Positions 23,194-31,964 of a stretch of DNA of 35,426 bases are shown piece by piece. Position numbers and translations under genes: made by a program. Each line of letters starts with the position of its first letter. Position 1 is the first letter of the stretch. Source of the stretch: JADFRG01 sp046759305 (GTDB lineage Bacteria > Chloroflexota > Anaerolineae > Anaerolineales > E44-bin32); the NCBI GenBank assembly GCA_046759305.1, contig JBHIBY010000027.1, positions 1 through 35,426 of the forward strand, written 5' to 3'. The notes under the pieces were generated by a model, which did no database searches, was not told the DNA's origin, and was given only the letters and a program-made list of their open reading frames with translations.

Positions 23194-23694
23194 GTGCTGA
23201 CCCAAAAATACTCCCAGGAAATCGAAGCCATACTGGCCAAGTACCCGAAAGGCCAAGAGCGGTCGGCCGTTATGCCGCTGTTGTACCTCGCGCAACGTGA
23301 GTACGGTTCCCTGACACTCGACGCGATTAAGCAGGTCAGTGAACTGCTGGGTCTCCAGTCGACCGAAGTCGCCTCACTGGTCGGTTTTTACACTCTGTAC
23401 CACGATCAACCAGGCGGCAAGTATCGCATCCAGATCTGCACGGATCTACCGTGCGCTTTGCGAGGTGCGCAAGTATTTGCCGATGAATTGTGTGAAAAAT
23501 TGGATATCGAGATGGGCGACACGACATCGGACGGACAAGTCACAGTTGAGGAGGTCAAGTGTCTGGCGGCATGCGACCATGCACCGATGTTTCAGCTGCA
23601 GGAGCCGGATGGGATTCACTATCACGAAGACCAATCGGTTGGCTCAGCGCTAGCGCTGATCGAGGCGATCCGAGTAAAAGGTCAAATTGACTGA
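23194..23694 (+). CDS. nuoE: NADH-quinone oxidoreductase subunit E
   Basis: Part of the NADH dehydrogenase module; holds a [2Fe-2S] cluster (N1a) on C82, C87 (CTDLPC), C123 and C127 (CLAAC). The helical N-terminus includes AVMPLLYLAQREYG and EVASLVGFYTLYHDQPGGKY. Length 166 residues is normal. GTG start at 23194, four bases after the nuoD stop. Its end overlaps nuoF by 8 bases. Confidence 0.95.
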   Translation: MLTQKYSQEIEAILAKYPKGQERSAVMPLLYLAQREYGSLTLDAIKQVSELLGLQSTEVASLVGFYTLYHDQPGGKYRIQICTDLPCALRGAQVFADELCEKLDIEMGDTTSDGQVTVEEVKCLAACDHAPMFQLQEPDGIHYHEDQSVGSALALIEAIRVKGQID

Positions 23695-24955
23695 TCACGT
23701 TGTCCTGAGGCACCGCGATGTGGAGGGGCTTGATCAACTCGATGCTTATCTCGAGAACGGCGGCTTCATGGCCTTTGAGTCGATTATCAAGAAGAAGTCG
23801 CCTCAGCAAGTCATCAATATTGTGAAGAAATCCGGCCTCAGAGGTCGAGGAGGAGCGGGCTTTCCGACCGGAGTCAAATGGAGTTTCCTGTCCCCTGACG
23901 TCTTTCCGCGCTACGTAGTCGCGAATGCGGATGAGTCTGAGCCCGGAACATTCAAAGACCGCGAGATCATGGAGCGCAACCCCTTCCAATTTCTGGAAGG
24001 AGTAGCCATTTGCGCTTACGCCGCACAAGCTAAAGTCGCCTACATCTATTGCCGCGGCGAATTTTGGGATCTGACCCAAGAGCTGGATCGCAAGATCGAA
24101 CAGCTTATGGAGCGCGGCTTGCTAGGAAAGAAGCTCTTCGGCCGCGATTATTCGCTCGAGATACAAACGCACCTTGGAGCCGGAGCCTATATTTGTGGAG
24201 AAGAAACCGCGCTGCTGGAATCGCTTGAAGGCAAGCTCGGCCAGCCCAGGCTACGGCCACCGTTTCCTGCAGCTGAAGGTCTCTACGGAAAGCCCACCGT
24301 CGTTAACAACGTAGAAACGCTCACCAATTTGCCGCTCATCATCGAGCGCGGCGCAGACTGGTACAGCAGCATCGGCACCGAGAAGAGCACCGGTACCAAG
24401 GTGTTCTCCGTATCCGGAAATATCGAGCGTCCCGGCAATTACGAATTGCCGCTTGGCACGACGTTTCGTGAACTGATCTTCGAACATGCGGGTGGTATCC
24501 CCAACGGCAAGGCGATCAAGGCCGTCCTGCCTGCGGGCGCCTCCGCTCCGATCCTGGCCGCCACGGACGAGGTATTGAACACCGGGATGGACTGGGAATC
24601 GGTGCCTCAAGTGGGCTCTTCCTTAGGGTCTGCCTCGATCATCGTGATCGACGAATCGGTGGACATCGCCTGGGTGGAGGCCAAGATCACGGACTTCTTC
24701 GAGCATGAGACGTGCGGCAAGTGCACACCCTGCCGGGACGGAACCTATTGGATGAAACACATATTCAAGCGCATCATGGACGATACGGCTGAGCCCGACG
24801 ACCTCGACCTTCTTTACACGGTTGGGATCGGAATTCAGGGCAAGTGCCTATGTGCCCTGGGAGAATTCGCCGCATTGGCGGTTACATCGGCAGTGGAACG
24901 CTTTCGGCCGGATTTTGAGCTCCATGTCGTGGGCGAATCGAGCAAAGCCGCATGA
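23687..24955 (+). CDS. nuoF: NADH-quinone oxidoreductase subunit F
   Basis: Binds NADH and FMN and carries cluster N3. The nucleotide-binding motif is GLRGRGGAGFPTGVKW with NADESEPGTFKDREIM, then GAGAYICGEETALLESLEGK. The [4Fe-4S] ligands are C343, C346 and C349 (CGKCTPC), with a fourth Cys at 387-389. Length 422 is typical. TTG at 23687 is the only sensible start before the conserved region and overlaps nuoE. The stop overlaps nuoG (ATGA). Confidence 0.95.
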   Translation: MTDHVVLRHRDVEGLDQLDAYLENGGFMAFESIIKKKSPQQVINIVKKSGLRGRGGAGFPTGVKWSFLSPDVFPRYVVANADESEPGTFKDREIMERNPFQFLEGVAICAYAAQAKVAYIYCRGEFWDLTQELDRKIEQLMERGLLGKKLFGRDYSLEIQTHLGAGAYICGEETALLESLEGKLGQPRLRPPFPAAEGLYGKPTVVNNVETLTNLPLIIERGADWYSSIGTEKSTGTKVFSVSGNIERPGNYELPLGTTFRELIFEHAGGIPNGKAIKAVLPAGASAPILAATDEVLNTGMDWESVPQVGSSLGSASIIVIDESVDIAWVEAKITDFFEHETCGKCTPCRDGTYWMKHIFKRIMDDTAEPDDLDLLYTVGIGIQGKCLCALGEFAALAVTSAVERFRPDFELHVVGESSKAA

Positions 24956-27438
24956 GCGTCACCCTCACGATTGACGGCACCGAGCTGACGGTACCGGAAG
25001 GTACGTTGCTCGTAGATGCCGCCAAGCGCATGGGTGCGGATGTTCCCGTCTTCTGCTACCACCCCAAGATGGATCCGGTAGGCATGTGCCGCGTATGTCT
25101 GGTTGAAATCGGCCGGCCGGCTAGGGATCGGGTCACGGGTAAACCTGTTCTCGATGAGGCAGGCAACCCCGCAATACGGTTCGGGCCCAACCTGGAAACG
25201 GCCTGCACCACTCCCGTCGGTGAGGGTTGGCAGGTACGCGTTGCGAGCGACAAAGCGGTCCAAGGGCGCAATGAGATCGTTGAATACCTTCTCACTTCGC
25301 ATCCGCTCGACTGCCCCATCTGCGATAAGGGTGGGGAGTGCCCGCTTCAAAATCTCACAATGGAACATGGGCCGGGCGAGAGTCGCTTCCTTTATGACGA
25401 CAAAATCCATCTCGCCAAGCACGTTCCGCTCGGCGAATTGATCTTCCTTGACCGGGAGCGGTGCATCCAGTGTGCCCGATGTACCCGGTTCCAGGATGAA
25501 ATTGTGGATGACCCGGTCATCGGCTTTTATGAACGTGGGCGCCGTCTGGAGATCGTGACCTATTCGGACCCCGGATTTGACTCGTATTTCTCAGGCAATA
25601 CGACGGATATCTGCCCGGTGGGCGCGCTGACAACGGCCGACTTCCGGTTTGGAGCGCGCCCATGGGAGCTCAATTCCGCGGCTTCTATATGCCCGCACTG
25701 CCCGGTGGGATGTAATCTGACGCTTAGTACTCGTCGAGAGGTGCAAGCTGGCGGCCGGGATGTTGTGAAGCGCATCATGCCGCGCCAAAACGAGTACGTC
25801 AACGAGATCTGGATCTGTGACAAAGGCCGCTTCGCCCACCATTTCGCGCAAAGCCTAGAGCGCTTGACGGTACCGCTGGTGCGCAAGAACGGCAAGCTAG
25901 CCCGCGCCTCGTGGGACGAGGCCCTGATTCGGGCGACCGAGGGACTGAAGGCAGCCGGACCCAAATCGGTCGGGCTCGCCAGCGGCCGACTTACAAATGA
26001 AGACTTATTTAATTTGCGCGGCCTGCTTCAAGGGCTGGGAGGAAAGGCTGTCCTGTCGGATTCCATGGCCGGTGGAAACCTTGTGCAGCGCTACGGAGTC
26101 GGAGTAGGGACCAATCTCAGCTCGCTCGGTAAACGCGACGCAGTGCTGGTCATTGCTGCAGACTTGCATGAAGAAGCTCCTGTGTGGTGGCTAAGGCTCA
26201 AGCAGGCCGCAGAACGCGGTGCGACACTGATCGTGGCTAATGCACGGACCACTCGCCTTGACGACTACGCCAAGCACAGCCTGAGATATCCCACGGGCAA
26301 GGCCGTACACACCTCATTGGGCTTGCTCCAATTCATCAGTGACGATCCCGAGTTGGCCAGGTTTGAAGGGGATCGTGATGCGAAGGCCGCCGCACGTGCG
26401 TTCAAGGGTGCCAGGAATGCCATCGTATTTTTTGGACAGGAAGGTCTGAACTACGCCGGGTCCGAGGCGCTGGCTCGCGCCTGTGCGCAGATGCTCGAAA
26501 CCAAGGCGCGTGTGGGGCGACCGAAGAATGGGCTTGTGGCAGTGTGGCCGCATGCAAACACTCAAGGTGCCTGGGATATGGGCCTGAAACCGGAGCCGCG
26601 CGGACTGGCCGCTGCTCTTGAGGGCGCGAAGGCGGCCTACATCATTGCCGCTGATCCAGCAAGCGATGAACCGGGTGTTCACGCAACGCTTGAGAAACTA
26701 TCGACGCTCATTGTCCAGGATTTATTCCTCACCCCCACCGCAAAACTTGCGGATGTGGTCCTGCCTGCACAATCGTTCGTCGAGCGTGCCGGAACATTTA
26801 CAAACGGCGAGCGCCGCGTCCAGCGGCTCTACACAGCGGTTTCAGAATCCTCGGGAAGCCTTCCGGATTGGAAGATCGTGGCCGAAGTCGCAAGCCGGTT
26901 GGAGATCGAATTGGAGCATGCCGCAGCTCCGCTGGTGTTCGAGCGCATCGCCGGCAAGATACGAGACTACTCTGAGCTCGGCTACGGTGACCTTTCGGAA
27001 GTCGAAGTGCAGTGGCCGGATGTCGGAGGAACGGACTTGTACTTCGGTGGAACGGCATATGCCAATAAGCAAGGTCTGGGTGTTCAACTAGCGCCGCGAG
27101 CTTCGGGCCGACCCCTGAAATGGAAAGCCCCTCCTAGGGCAAGCACAGCTAAAGACTTATTGATGGTGCCGGTCGCGAAACTTTACGACCGAAGCGGAGT
27201 CTTGACCGCCTCAACACTGCTGGAAAGCCGGATTGCTCCGATGCAGATGGCACTCCATCCAAGTGAAATTGAGCGCCTTGGACTATCAGAGACCGACGAG
27301 GCGGAGATCAGCTGGGACGGAAGAGTAGAGCAGCTGAAAATCACGTCAAGCACAGCGGTGCCGCTCGGCTCCGCGCTGGTTCCACGCAGCCTTCCTCTTT
27401 CGGAGCCAACCCCAGTGACGGTGAGGCGAGCGGAATGA
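24952..27438 (+). CDS. nuoG: NADH-quinone oxidoreductase subunit G
   Basis: Largest peripheral subunit, related to molybdopterin oxidoreductases. N-terminal [2Fe-2S] ligands are C35, C46, C49 and C85. A [4Fe-4S] site with one His follows (H117, C121, C124, C130), then CIQCARC with a distant Cys (DICPVG). A further CPHCPVGC with a later ICDKGRF matches the extra N7 cluster of E. coli and Thermus enzymes. The rest (about 250-828) is the molybdopterin-like domain, which has lost cofactor function in complex I. Length 828 is in range. ATG overlaps nuoF by 4 bases and its stop overlaps nuoH. Confidence 0.95.
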   Translation: MSVTLTIDGTELTVPEGTLLVDAAKRMGADVPVFCYHPKMDPVGMCRVCLVEIGRPARDRVTGKPVLDEAGNPAIRFGPNLETACTTPVGEGWQVRVASDKAVQGRNEIVEYLLTSHPLDCPICDKGGECPLQNLTMEHGPGESRFLYDDKIHLAKHVPLGELIFLDRERCIQCARCTRFQDEIVDDPVIGFYERGRRLEIVTYSDPGFDSYFSGNTTDICPVGALTTADFRFGARPWELNSAASICPHCPVGCNLTLSTRREVQAGGRDVVKRIMPRQNEYVNEIWICDKGRFAHHFAQSLERLTVPLVRKNGKLARASWDEALIRATEGLKAAGPKSVGLASGRLTNEDLFNLRGLLQGLGGKAVLSDSMAGGNLVQRYGVGVGTNLSSLGKRDAVLVIAADLHEEAPVWWLRLKQAAERGATLIVANARTTRLDDYAKHSLRYPTGKAVHTSLGLLQFISDDPELARFEGDRDAKAAARAFKGARNAIVFFGQEGLNYAGSEALARACAQMLETKARVGRPKNGLVAVWPHANTQGAWDMGLKPEPRGLAAALEGAKAAYIIAADPASDEPGVHATLEKLSTLIVQDLFLTPTAKLADVVLPAQSFVERAGTFTNGERRVQRLYTAVSESSGSLPDWKIVAEVASRLEIELEHAAAPLVFERIAGKIRDYSELGYGDLSEVEVQWPDVGGTDLYFGGTAYANKQGLGVQLAPRASGRPLKWKAPPRASTAKDLLMVPVAKLYDRSGVLTASTLLESRIAPMQMALHPSEIERLGLSETDEAEISWDGRVEQLKITSSTAVPLGSALVPRSLPLSEPTPVTVRRAE

Positions 27439-28448
27439 CTATCGATTTGGGGAACCTGATCGAGTGGTCGATCAAGTCTATAGTGATTATTACCATCATC
27501 CTCGGTGGCTTCGCTTACACGACGCTCTTCGAACGCCGAGTGGTTGCACGGATTCAGGCCCGCATCGGACCTAATCGAGCCGGGCCGCAAGGTCTCCTGC
27601 AGCCGATTGCCGACGGGATCAAGCTTATCTTCAAGGAAGAGCTAATCCCCGATCGAGCCGATAAGGTGCTTTTTGTACTCGCTCCCATAATTACTGTGGT
27701 GCCGGTGCTGTTGCTTCTAGCTGTCATCCCGTTGGGGCCGGACATCGAGATCTTTGGCCAACAAATCAGCCTGGGCTTGGCCTCGGAGATCGATGTTGGT
27801 TTACTCTTCATTCTTGCCGTAGCATCCATCGCGGTTTATGGCATCGTAATCGCCGGCTGGTCCTCCTACAGCAAATACTCACTGCTGGGTGGACTGCGCG
27901 CCTCAGCTCAAATGGTGAGCTATGAGCTTACACTGGGATTGGCGATACTTGGTCCGATCCTTTTAGCGGGATCCATGAGCGTGGCGGAAATCGTGGCGGA
28001 TCAACAGGACCTTTGGTACGCGATTTTGCAGCCGATCGGGTTCTTGATTTTCATCATTGCGTCCATAGCGGAAGTCAATCGCGCCCCATTTGACATGCCG
28101 GAGGCGGAGCAGGAGCTGACCGCTGGTTATCACACGGAGTATTCAGGGATGAAGTTCGCGCTCTTTTTCATGGCCGAGTACGGGAAAATGATCGCGGTCA
28201 GCTTCATCGCTGCCACTCTGTTCCTCGGAGGCTACTGGGGACCGTTTGTTGATCGAATTGGCTTGCTTGGACCGGTCTATCTCTTCGCGAAGGTAGGAGC
28301 CATTCTCTTCTTCATGGTTTGGATTCGCGCCACGCTGCCGCGCCTGCGATACGACCGCTTAATGGCCTTCGGTTGGAAGATCCTGCTCCCGGTTGCTCTG
28401 CTCAATGTTGTGATTACCGGTGGGTTGATCGTGGTGTTGGGTTCATGA
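27435..28448 (+). CDS. nuoH: NADH-quinone oxidoreductase subunit H
   Basis: Membrane subunit at the junction with the peripheral arm; forms part of the quinone channel. About eight helices. Motifs: TTLFERRVVARIQARIGPNRAGPQG (first cytoplasmic loop), LLGGLRASAQMVSYEL, and AEVNRAPFDMPEAEQELTAGYHTEYSGMKF, which is diagnostic. Length 337 is normal. Overlaps nuoG and nuoI by 4 bases each (ATGA). Confidence 0.96.
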   Translation: MTIDLGNLIEWSIKSIVIITIILGGFAYTTLFERRVVARIQARIGPNRAGPQGLLQPIADGIKLIFKEELIPDRADKVLFVLAPIITVVPVLLLLAVIPLGPDIEIFGQQISLGLASEIDVGLLFILAVASIAVYGIVIAGWSSYSKYSLLGGLRASAQMVSYELTLGLAILGPILLAGSMSVAEIVADQQDLWYAILQPIGFLIFIIASIAEVNRAPFDMPEAEQELTAGYHTEYSGMKFALFFMAEYGKMIAVSFIAATLFLGGYWGPFVDRIGLLGPVYLFAKVGAILFFMVWIRATLPRLRYDRLMAFGWKILLPVALLNVVITGGLIVVLGS

Positions 28449-28948
28449 AACCTCTCGAGCTTATACGCGGACTGGGTACTACGTTGTTCATGATGTTCGA
28501 GCGCCCAGTTACCTACCAGTATCCAGAAATCAAACGCCCGGTCCGGGAACGCTTCAAGGGTCGCCACGAGCTGAAGCGATACGAGAATGGTCTCGAGAAG
28601 TGCATCGGTTGCTCCTTGTGTGCAGCCGCGTGCCCAGCAGATGCCATCTTTGTGGAGTCTGCGGAAAACACAGACGAGGAACGCTTTTCGCCCGGGGAAC
28701 GATACGCCAGCACATACGAGATCAATATGCTGCGCTGCATCTTTTGTGGGTACTGTGAGGACGCATGCCCGACGGAAGCCATCGTCCTGGAGCACAACTA
28801 CGAGCTTTCCTATACGAATCGTCGGGACGCGATCTATACGCGTGAGCGACTGCTTGTTCCGGTACCGCGGAGTGGTAGTCCGACTCCAATGGTGACCATG
28901 CCCGGAAAGTTCGACCGTTCTATTCCAGAGATGGACGATCCGAAATAA
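28445..28948 (+). CDS. nuoI: NADH-quinone oxidoreductase subunit I
   Basis: Carries clusters N6a and N6b. Two classical ferredoxin motifs: C53, C56, C59, C63 (CIGCSLCAAACP) and C98, C101, C104, C108 (CIFCGYCEDACP). The N-terminus (ETLFMMFERPVT-like: GLGTTLFMMFERPVTYQYP) is the family membrane anchor region. From ATG 28445, overlapping the nuoH stop, it has 167 residues. A longer frame opens upstream at 28319 but lies inside nuoH. It ends MDDPK; the following 47 codons in the -1 frame look protein-like (see the next entry). Confidence 0.95.
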   Translation: MKPLELIRGLGTTLFMMFERPVTYQYPEIKRPVRERFKGRHELKRYENGLEKCIGCSLCAAACPADAIFVESAENTDEERFSPGERYASTYEINMLRCIFCGYCEDACPTEAIVLEHNYELSYTNRRDAIYTRERLLVPVPRSGSPTPMVTMPGKFDRSIPEMDDPK

Positions 28949-29091
28949 AGGCTGAGGATGATCCTGCCGGCCAAAACCTGGATGAACTCATGAAGAACCA
29001 TCAGATATACCCGGTTAGGAACTTCGAGAGAGCACATGACTATGGAATGGTTGGAGCAGAATCTACCCTGCAGGATGATCTGAAATAGCTA
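28949..29091 (+). other. 143-base gap after nuoI with an open frame that could extend NuoI
   Basis: Every other junction from nuoE to nuoL is an overlap or a few bases; this one is not. In the -1 frame relative to nuoI, translation continues without stop for 47 residues (IKAEDDPAGQNL to the final STLQDDLK, stop TAG 29086-29088), four bases before nuoJ. Adding one A to the AAA at 28943-28945 would join this frame to nuoI. A weak inverted repeat also flanks the gap (GATGATCCTGC and GCAGGATGATC). Confidence 0.4.
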
Positions 29092-29604
29092 ATGACCCCT
29101 GAATTCGCGATCTTCCTGGGCTTGTCGCTGGTGGCGATAAGCGCGGCTATCGCCATGCTGGTCAGTCGCAACGCGGTGTACTCCGCGCTTTTTCTGGTCA
29201 TCGTCTTTCTGACCATTGCAGTACTGTTCCTGCTGCTATCAGCGGCTTTCATCGCCATGGTTCAGGTGGCGGTTTATGCAGGAGCCATCATGGTGCTTTT
29301 CATATTCGTGATCATGCTTTTGGGCGCGGAAAATGTAGAATCCGAGCCCGGCCACCGCTGGCAATTCGCAACCGCGTTGGTGCTGAGTTATGCGCTGATC
29401 ACTCAGTTCCTGATCGTGGCACTTGTTTTGCCGAACGATTCGGGCGGCGAGCTGGAGGCGGTGGCGGAGGGTTTTGGCAGTCCGGCAAGCGTTGGGACCT
29501 TACTCTTCAATCAATTCCTGATCCCGTTTGAGGTGACCTCACTTCTATTATTGGCGGCCATGGTAGGCGCCATCGTCCTTACCCGCTGGGAGCGCTCAAG
29601 TTGA
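29092..29604 (+). CDS. nuoJ: NADH-quinone oxidoreductase subunit J
   Basis: Membrane subunit of 170 residues with five helices. Family motifs include SRNAVYSALFLVIVFLTIAVLFLLLSAAFIAMVQVAVYAGAIMVLFIFVIMLL (the conserved VYAGAIMVLFIFVIML block, including the pi-bulge helix) and a C-terminal helix ending GAIVLTRWE. Starts at ATG 29092 and overlaps nuoK by 4 bases. Confidence 0.95.
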   Translation: MTPEFAIFLGLSLVAISAAIAMLVSRNAVYSALFLVIVFLTIAVLFLLLSAAFIAMVQVAVYAGAIMVLFIFVIMLLGAENVESEPGHRWQFATALVLSYALITQFLIVALVLPNDSGGELEAVAEGFGSPASVGTLLFNQFLIPFEVTSLLLLAAMVGAIVLTRWERSS

Positions 29605-29912
29605 CTCCCGGTGTGTCCATGACCCACATCCTGATCCTCTCTGGCGTACTGTTCACGCTTGGAGCGTTAGGAGTGCTCATCCGACGCAATGCCATTGTGA
29701 TGTTCATGTCGGTCGAGCTCATGCTCAACGCAGCCAACCTGGCATTCATCGGTTTCGCCCGATCCATGGAAGCTCTTCATGGCCAAGTGTTCGTGTTCTT
29801 CGTCATTGCGGTGGCGGCAGCCGAGGTGGCGGTTGGACTAGCATTGATTGTTGCCATCTACCGCAGCCGTGACAGCATCGATGTTGACCGGGTGAGCGAT
29901 CTAAAGGGATGA
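29601..29912 (+). CDS. nuoK: NADH-quinone oxidoreductase subunit K
   Basis: Small proton-channel subunit with three helices. Motifs: GVLIRRNAIVMFMSVELMLNAANLAFIGF (with the key Glu of SVELMLN) and FFVIAVAAAEVAVGLALIVAIYR (Glu of AAEVAVGLA). From TTG 29601 it has 103 residues; GGGAG lies 8 bases before it and the codon overlaps the nuoJ stop. ATG 29619 (97 residues) is possible but lacks a ribosome site. Overlaps nuoL by 4 bases. Confidence 0.94.
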   Translation: MTPGVSMTHILILSGVLFTLGALGVLIRRNAIVMFMSVELMLNAANLAFIGFARSMEALHGQVFVFFVIAVAAAEVAVGLALIVAIYRSRDSIDVDRVSDLKG

Positions 29913-31948
29913 CGGTAGACAAGCTCTATAGCCTGGCGCCACTTCTGATCCTGTTCCCGCTTCTGGGCCTGGGTATCAATTTGATCGCCGGACGTCGAAT
30001 TGGCGAGCGTGGTGTAGGCATCGTTGCCAGTGGTGCGGTGGGGCTGGCATTTGTAATCGCAATTCTTCAATTCATTGCGCTCACCATGGATCCGCGCGGC
30101 ACGACGGTCCAAATCGCCGAGTGGATCGTAGTCGGGCAGCTTGAAATCGAGTGGGCGCTGCAAATCGATAGCTTAGCGGTGACGATGATGCTCATGGTCA
30201 CCGGCGTCGGCGGCCTCATTCACCTGTACGCCATCGGCTACATGCACGACGATGTGCGCTTCCAGGGCGATCCCTCACGCTATCCGCGTTTCTTCGTCTA
30301 TTTCAATCTCTTCATGGCAGCCATGCTGTTGCTGGTCACCGGAAATAGCTACCTCACGATGTTTATAGGGTGGGAAGGCGTAGGATTGTGCTCATACCTG
30401 CTGATCAGCTTCTGGTACGAAAAGGGTGAGGGAGGCATCGGGAACGCGCTCGCAGGAAAGAAGGCCTTTGTCGTCAACAGAGTAGGCGACTTCGGCTTCA
30501 TCATTGCCATGCTGATCACCTTCTGGTTCTTCGGCACGCTGACTTTTGAAGAGGTCTTTCATGAGGCAGAAGCCATGGGGACAGCCGCAGCCGGCGCGGC
30601 CACCGCCATTACGCTCTTCCTTTTCGTCGGCGCGGCTGGAAAGTCGGCACAGATCCCGCTCTTTGTCTGGCTGCCGGATGCCATGGCCGGCCCCACCCCG
30701 GTTTCCGCTCTAATCCACGCCGCCACCATGGTGACCGCCGGTATCTACATGCTCGTTCGTAACGCCGCATTGCTTGAGCTGGCGGCGGTGACGCCGAACG
30801 TCATAGCGATTGTTGGAGCCGCCACTGCGCTGCTCGCAGCAACCATCGCCGTTGCGCGCTTCGATATCAAACGCGTGCTCGCCTACTCCACCATCAGCCA
30901 GCTGGGATTCATGATCGCCGCGGTTGGAATCGGAGCCTACGTGGCTGCAATCTTCCATCTCGTGGCGCACGCCTTCTTCAAAGCGCTGCTGTTTCTCTCA
31001 GCGGGCTCGGTGATACAGGGTATCGAGCACGGGCATCACCATGCGGACTCTCCTGACAAGGAATTCGATCCGAACGACATGCGATTGATGGGCGGCTTAC
31101 GCAAGCGGATGAAGGCCACCTTCTGGGTTTACCTCATCGGTGCGTTGGCACTGGCCGGTATCCCGCCGCTGGCCGGTTTCTTCTCGAAGGACGAGATCCT
31201 CGCCGATGCCTCGCTGGTGAGCCCTGCGGTCTATTGGGTACTGGTGATCGCAGCTTTCCTTACGGCTCTTTATATGGCACGTCAGATCTTGCTGGTCTTC
31301 TTCGGCAAGCCGCGTTCAAAGGCAGCCAAAGCCGCGGAGGAAAGCCCGATCGTCATGGTAGCTCCGCTCGTGGTGCTGGCAATTCTGTCCATAGGGGGAG
31401 GCATCATCAACGGTCCCGGCCTGCTCCCGCTCACTCACTTTTTGGGAGAGACCTTGGCCGAAATTCATGATCCGGAGTTCATAGCAACCGTTGCCATCCT
31501 CACCACGATTTTGGCCCTTGCATCAATCGGGCTGGCTTGGTTGGCCTATGGCCGTCGCTCAATCAGGCGGAACGATCCGCTGCAATCCCGGCTCGGGTCG
31601 GTATGGACTGCAATCAGCAACCGATGGTGGGTTGATGAATTCTACGACTGGTTGGTCGTCAGGCGCTACGTCTCGTTTGCGAGCTGGTTGGCTGAAGTTG
31701 CAGACGAACGATTTCTTCATGACTGGGTACACGATAGGCTGCTTGCACGAAGCTTTGTGCGGGGTACGAGCTGGCTGGCCAACGTATTTGATCTTGGATT
31801 TATCGACCGTGGGTTCGACGGCCTTGGGGCGCTGACACGCAAGGGCGCCGGCGGACTGGGAGTGCTGCAGACCGGCTATGTGCGCAACTATGCCGTCGCG
31901 GTATTCATTGGACTGGTGCTCGTGGTGAGCTACTTGCTGCTGCGCTAG
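29909..31948 (+). CDS. nuoL: NADH-quinone oxidoreductase subunit L
   Basis: Distal antiporter-like proton pump with the lateral helix. At 679 residues it has about 16 helices. Motifs: HLYAIGYMHDD, NLFMAAMLLLVTGNSYLTMFIGWEGVGLCSYLLISFWY, LPDAMAGPTPVSALIHAATMVTAGIYMLVR, and KRVLAYSTISQLGFM. The conserved Lys/His/Glu channel residues appear in place (for example GWEG and GKSAQIPL). The C-terminal amphipathic region leads to a final membrane helix (YAVAVFIGLVLVVSYLLL). The 16-base gap to nuoM lacks any signal of note. Confidence 0.96.
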   Translation: MTVDKLYSLAPLLILFPLLGLGINLIAGRRIGERGVGIVASGAVGLAFVIAILQFIALTMDPRGTTVQIAEWIVVGQLEIEWALQIDSLAVTMMLMVTGVGGLIHLYAIGYMHDDVRFQGDPSRYPRFFVYFNLFMAAMLLLVTGNSYLTMFIGWEGVGLCSYLLISFWYEKGEGGIGNALAGKKAFVVNRVGDFGFIIAMLITFWFFGTLTFEEVFHEAEAMGTAAAGAATAITLFLFVGAAGKSAQIPLFVWLPDAMAGPTPVSALIHAATMVTAGIYMLVRNAALLELAAVTPNVIAIVGAATALLAATIAVARFDIKRVLAYSTISQLGFMIAAVGIGAYVAAIFHLVAHAFFKALLFLSAGSVIQGIEHGHHHADSPDKEFDPNDMRLMGGLRKRMKATFWVYLIGALALAGIPPLAGFFSKDEILADASLVSPAVYWVLVIAAFLTALYMARQILLVFFGKPRSKAAKAAEESPIVMVAPLVVLAILSIGGGIINGPGLLPLTHFLGETLAEIHDPEFIATVAILTTILALASIGLAWLAYGRRSIRRNDPLQSRLGSVWTAISNRWWVDEFYDWLVVRRYVSFASWLAEVADERFLHDWVHDRLLARSFVRGTSWLANVFDLGFIDRGFDGLGALTRKGAGGLGVLQTGYVRNYAVAVFIGLVLVVSYLLLR

Positions 31949-31964
31949 GAATCAGGGAAATCAT

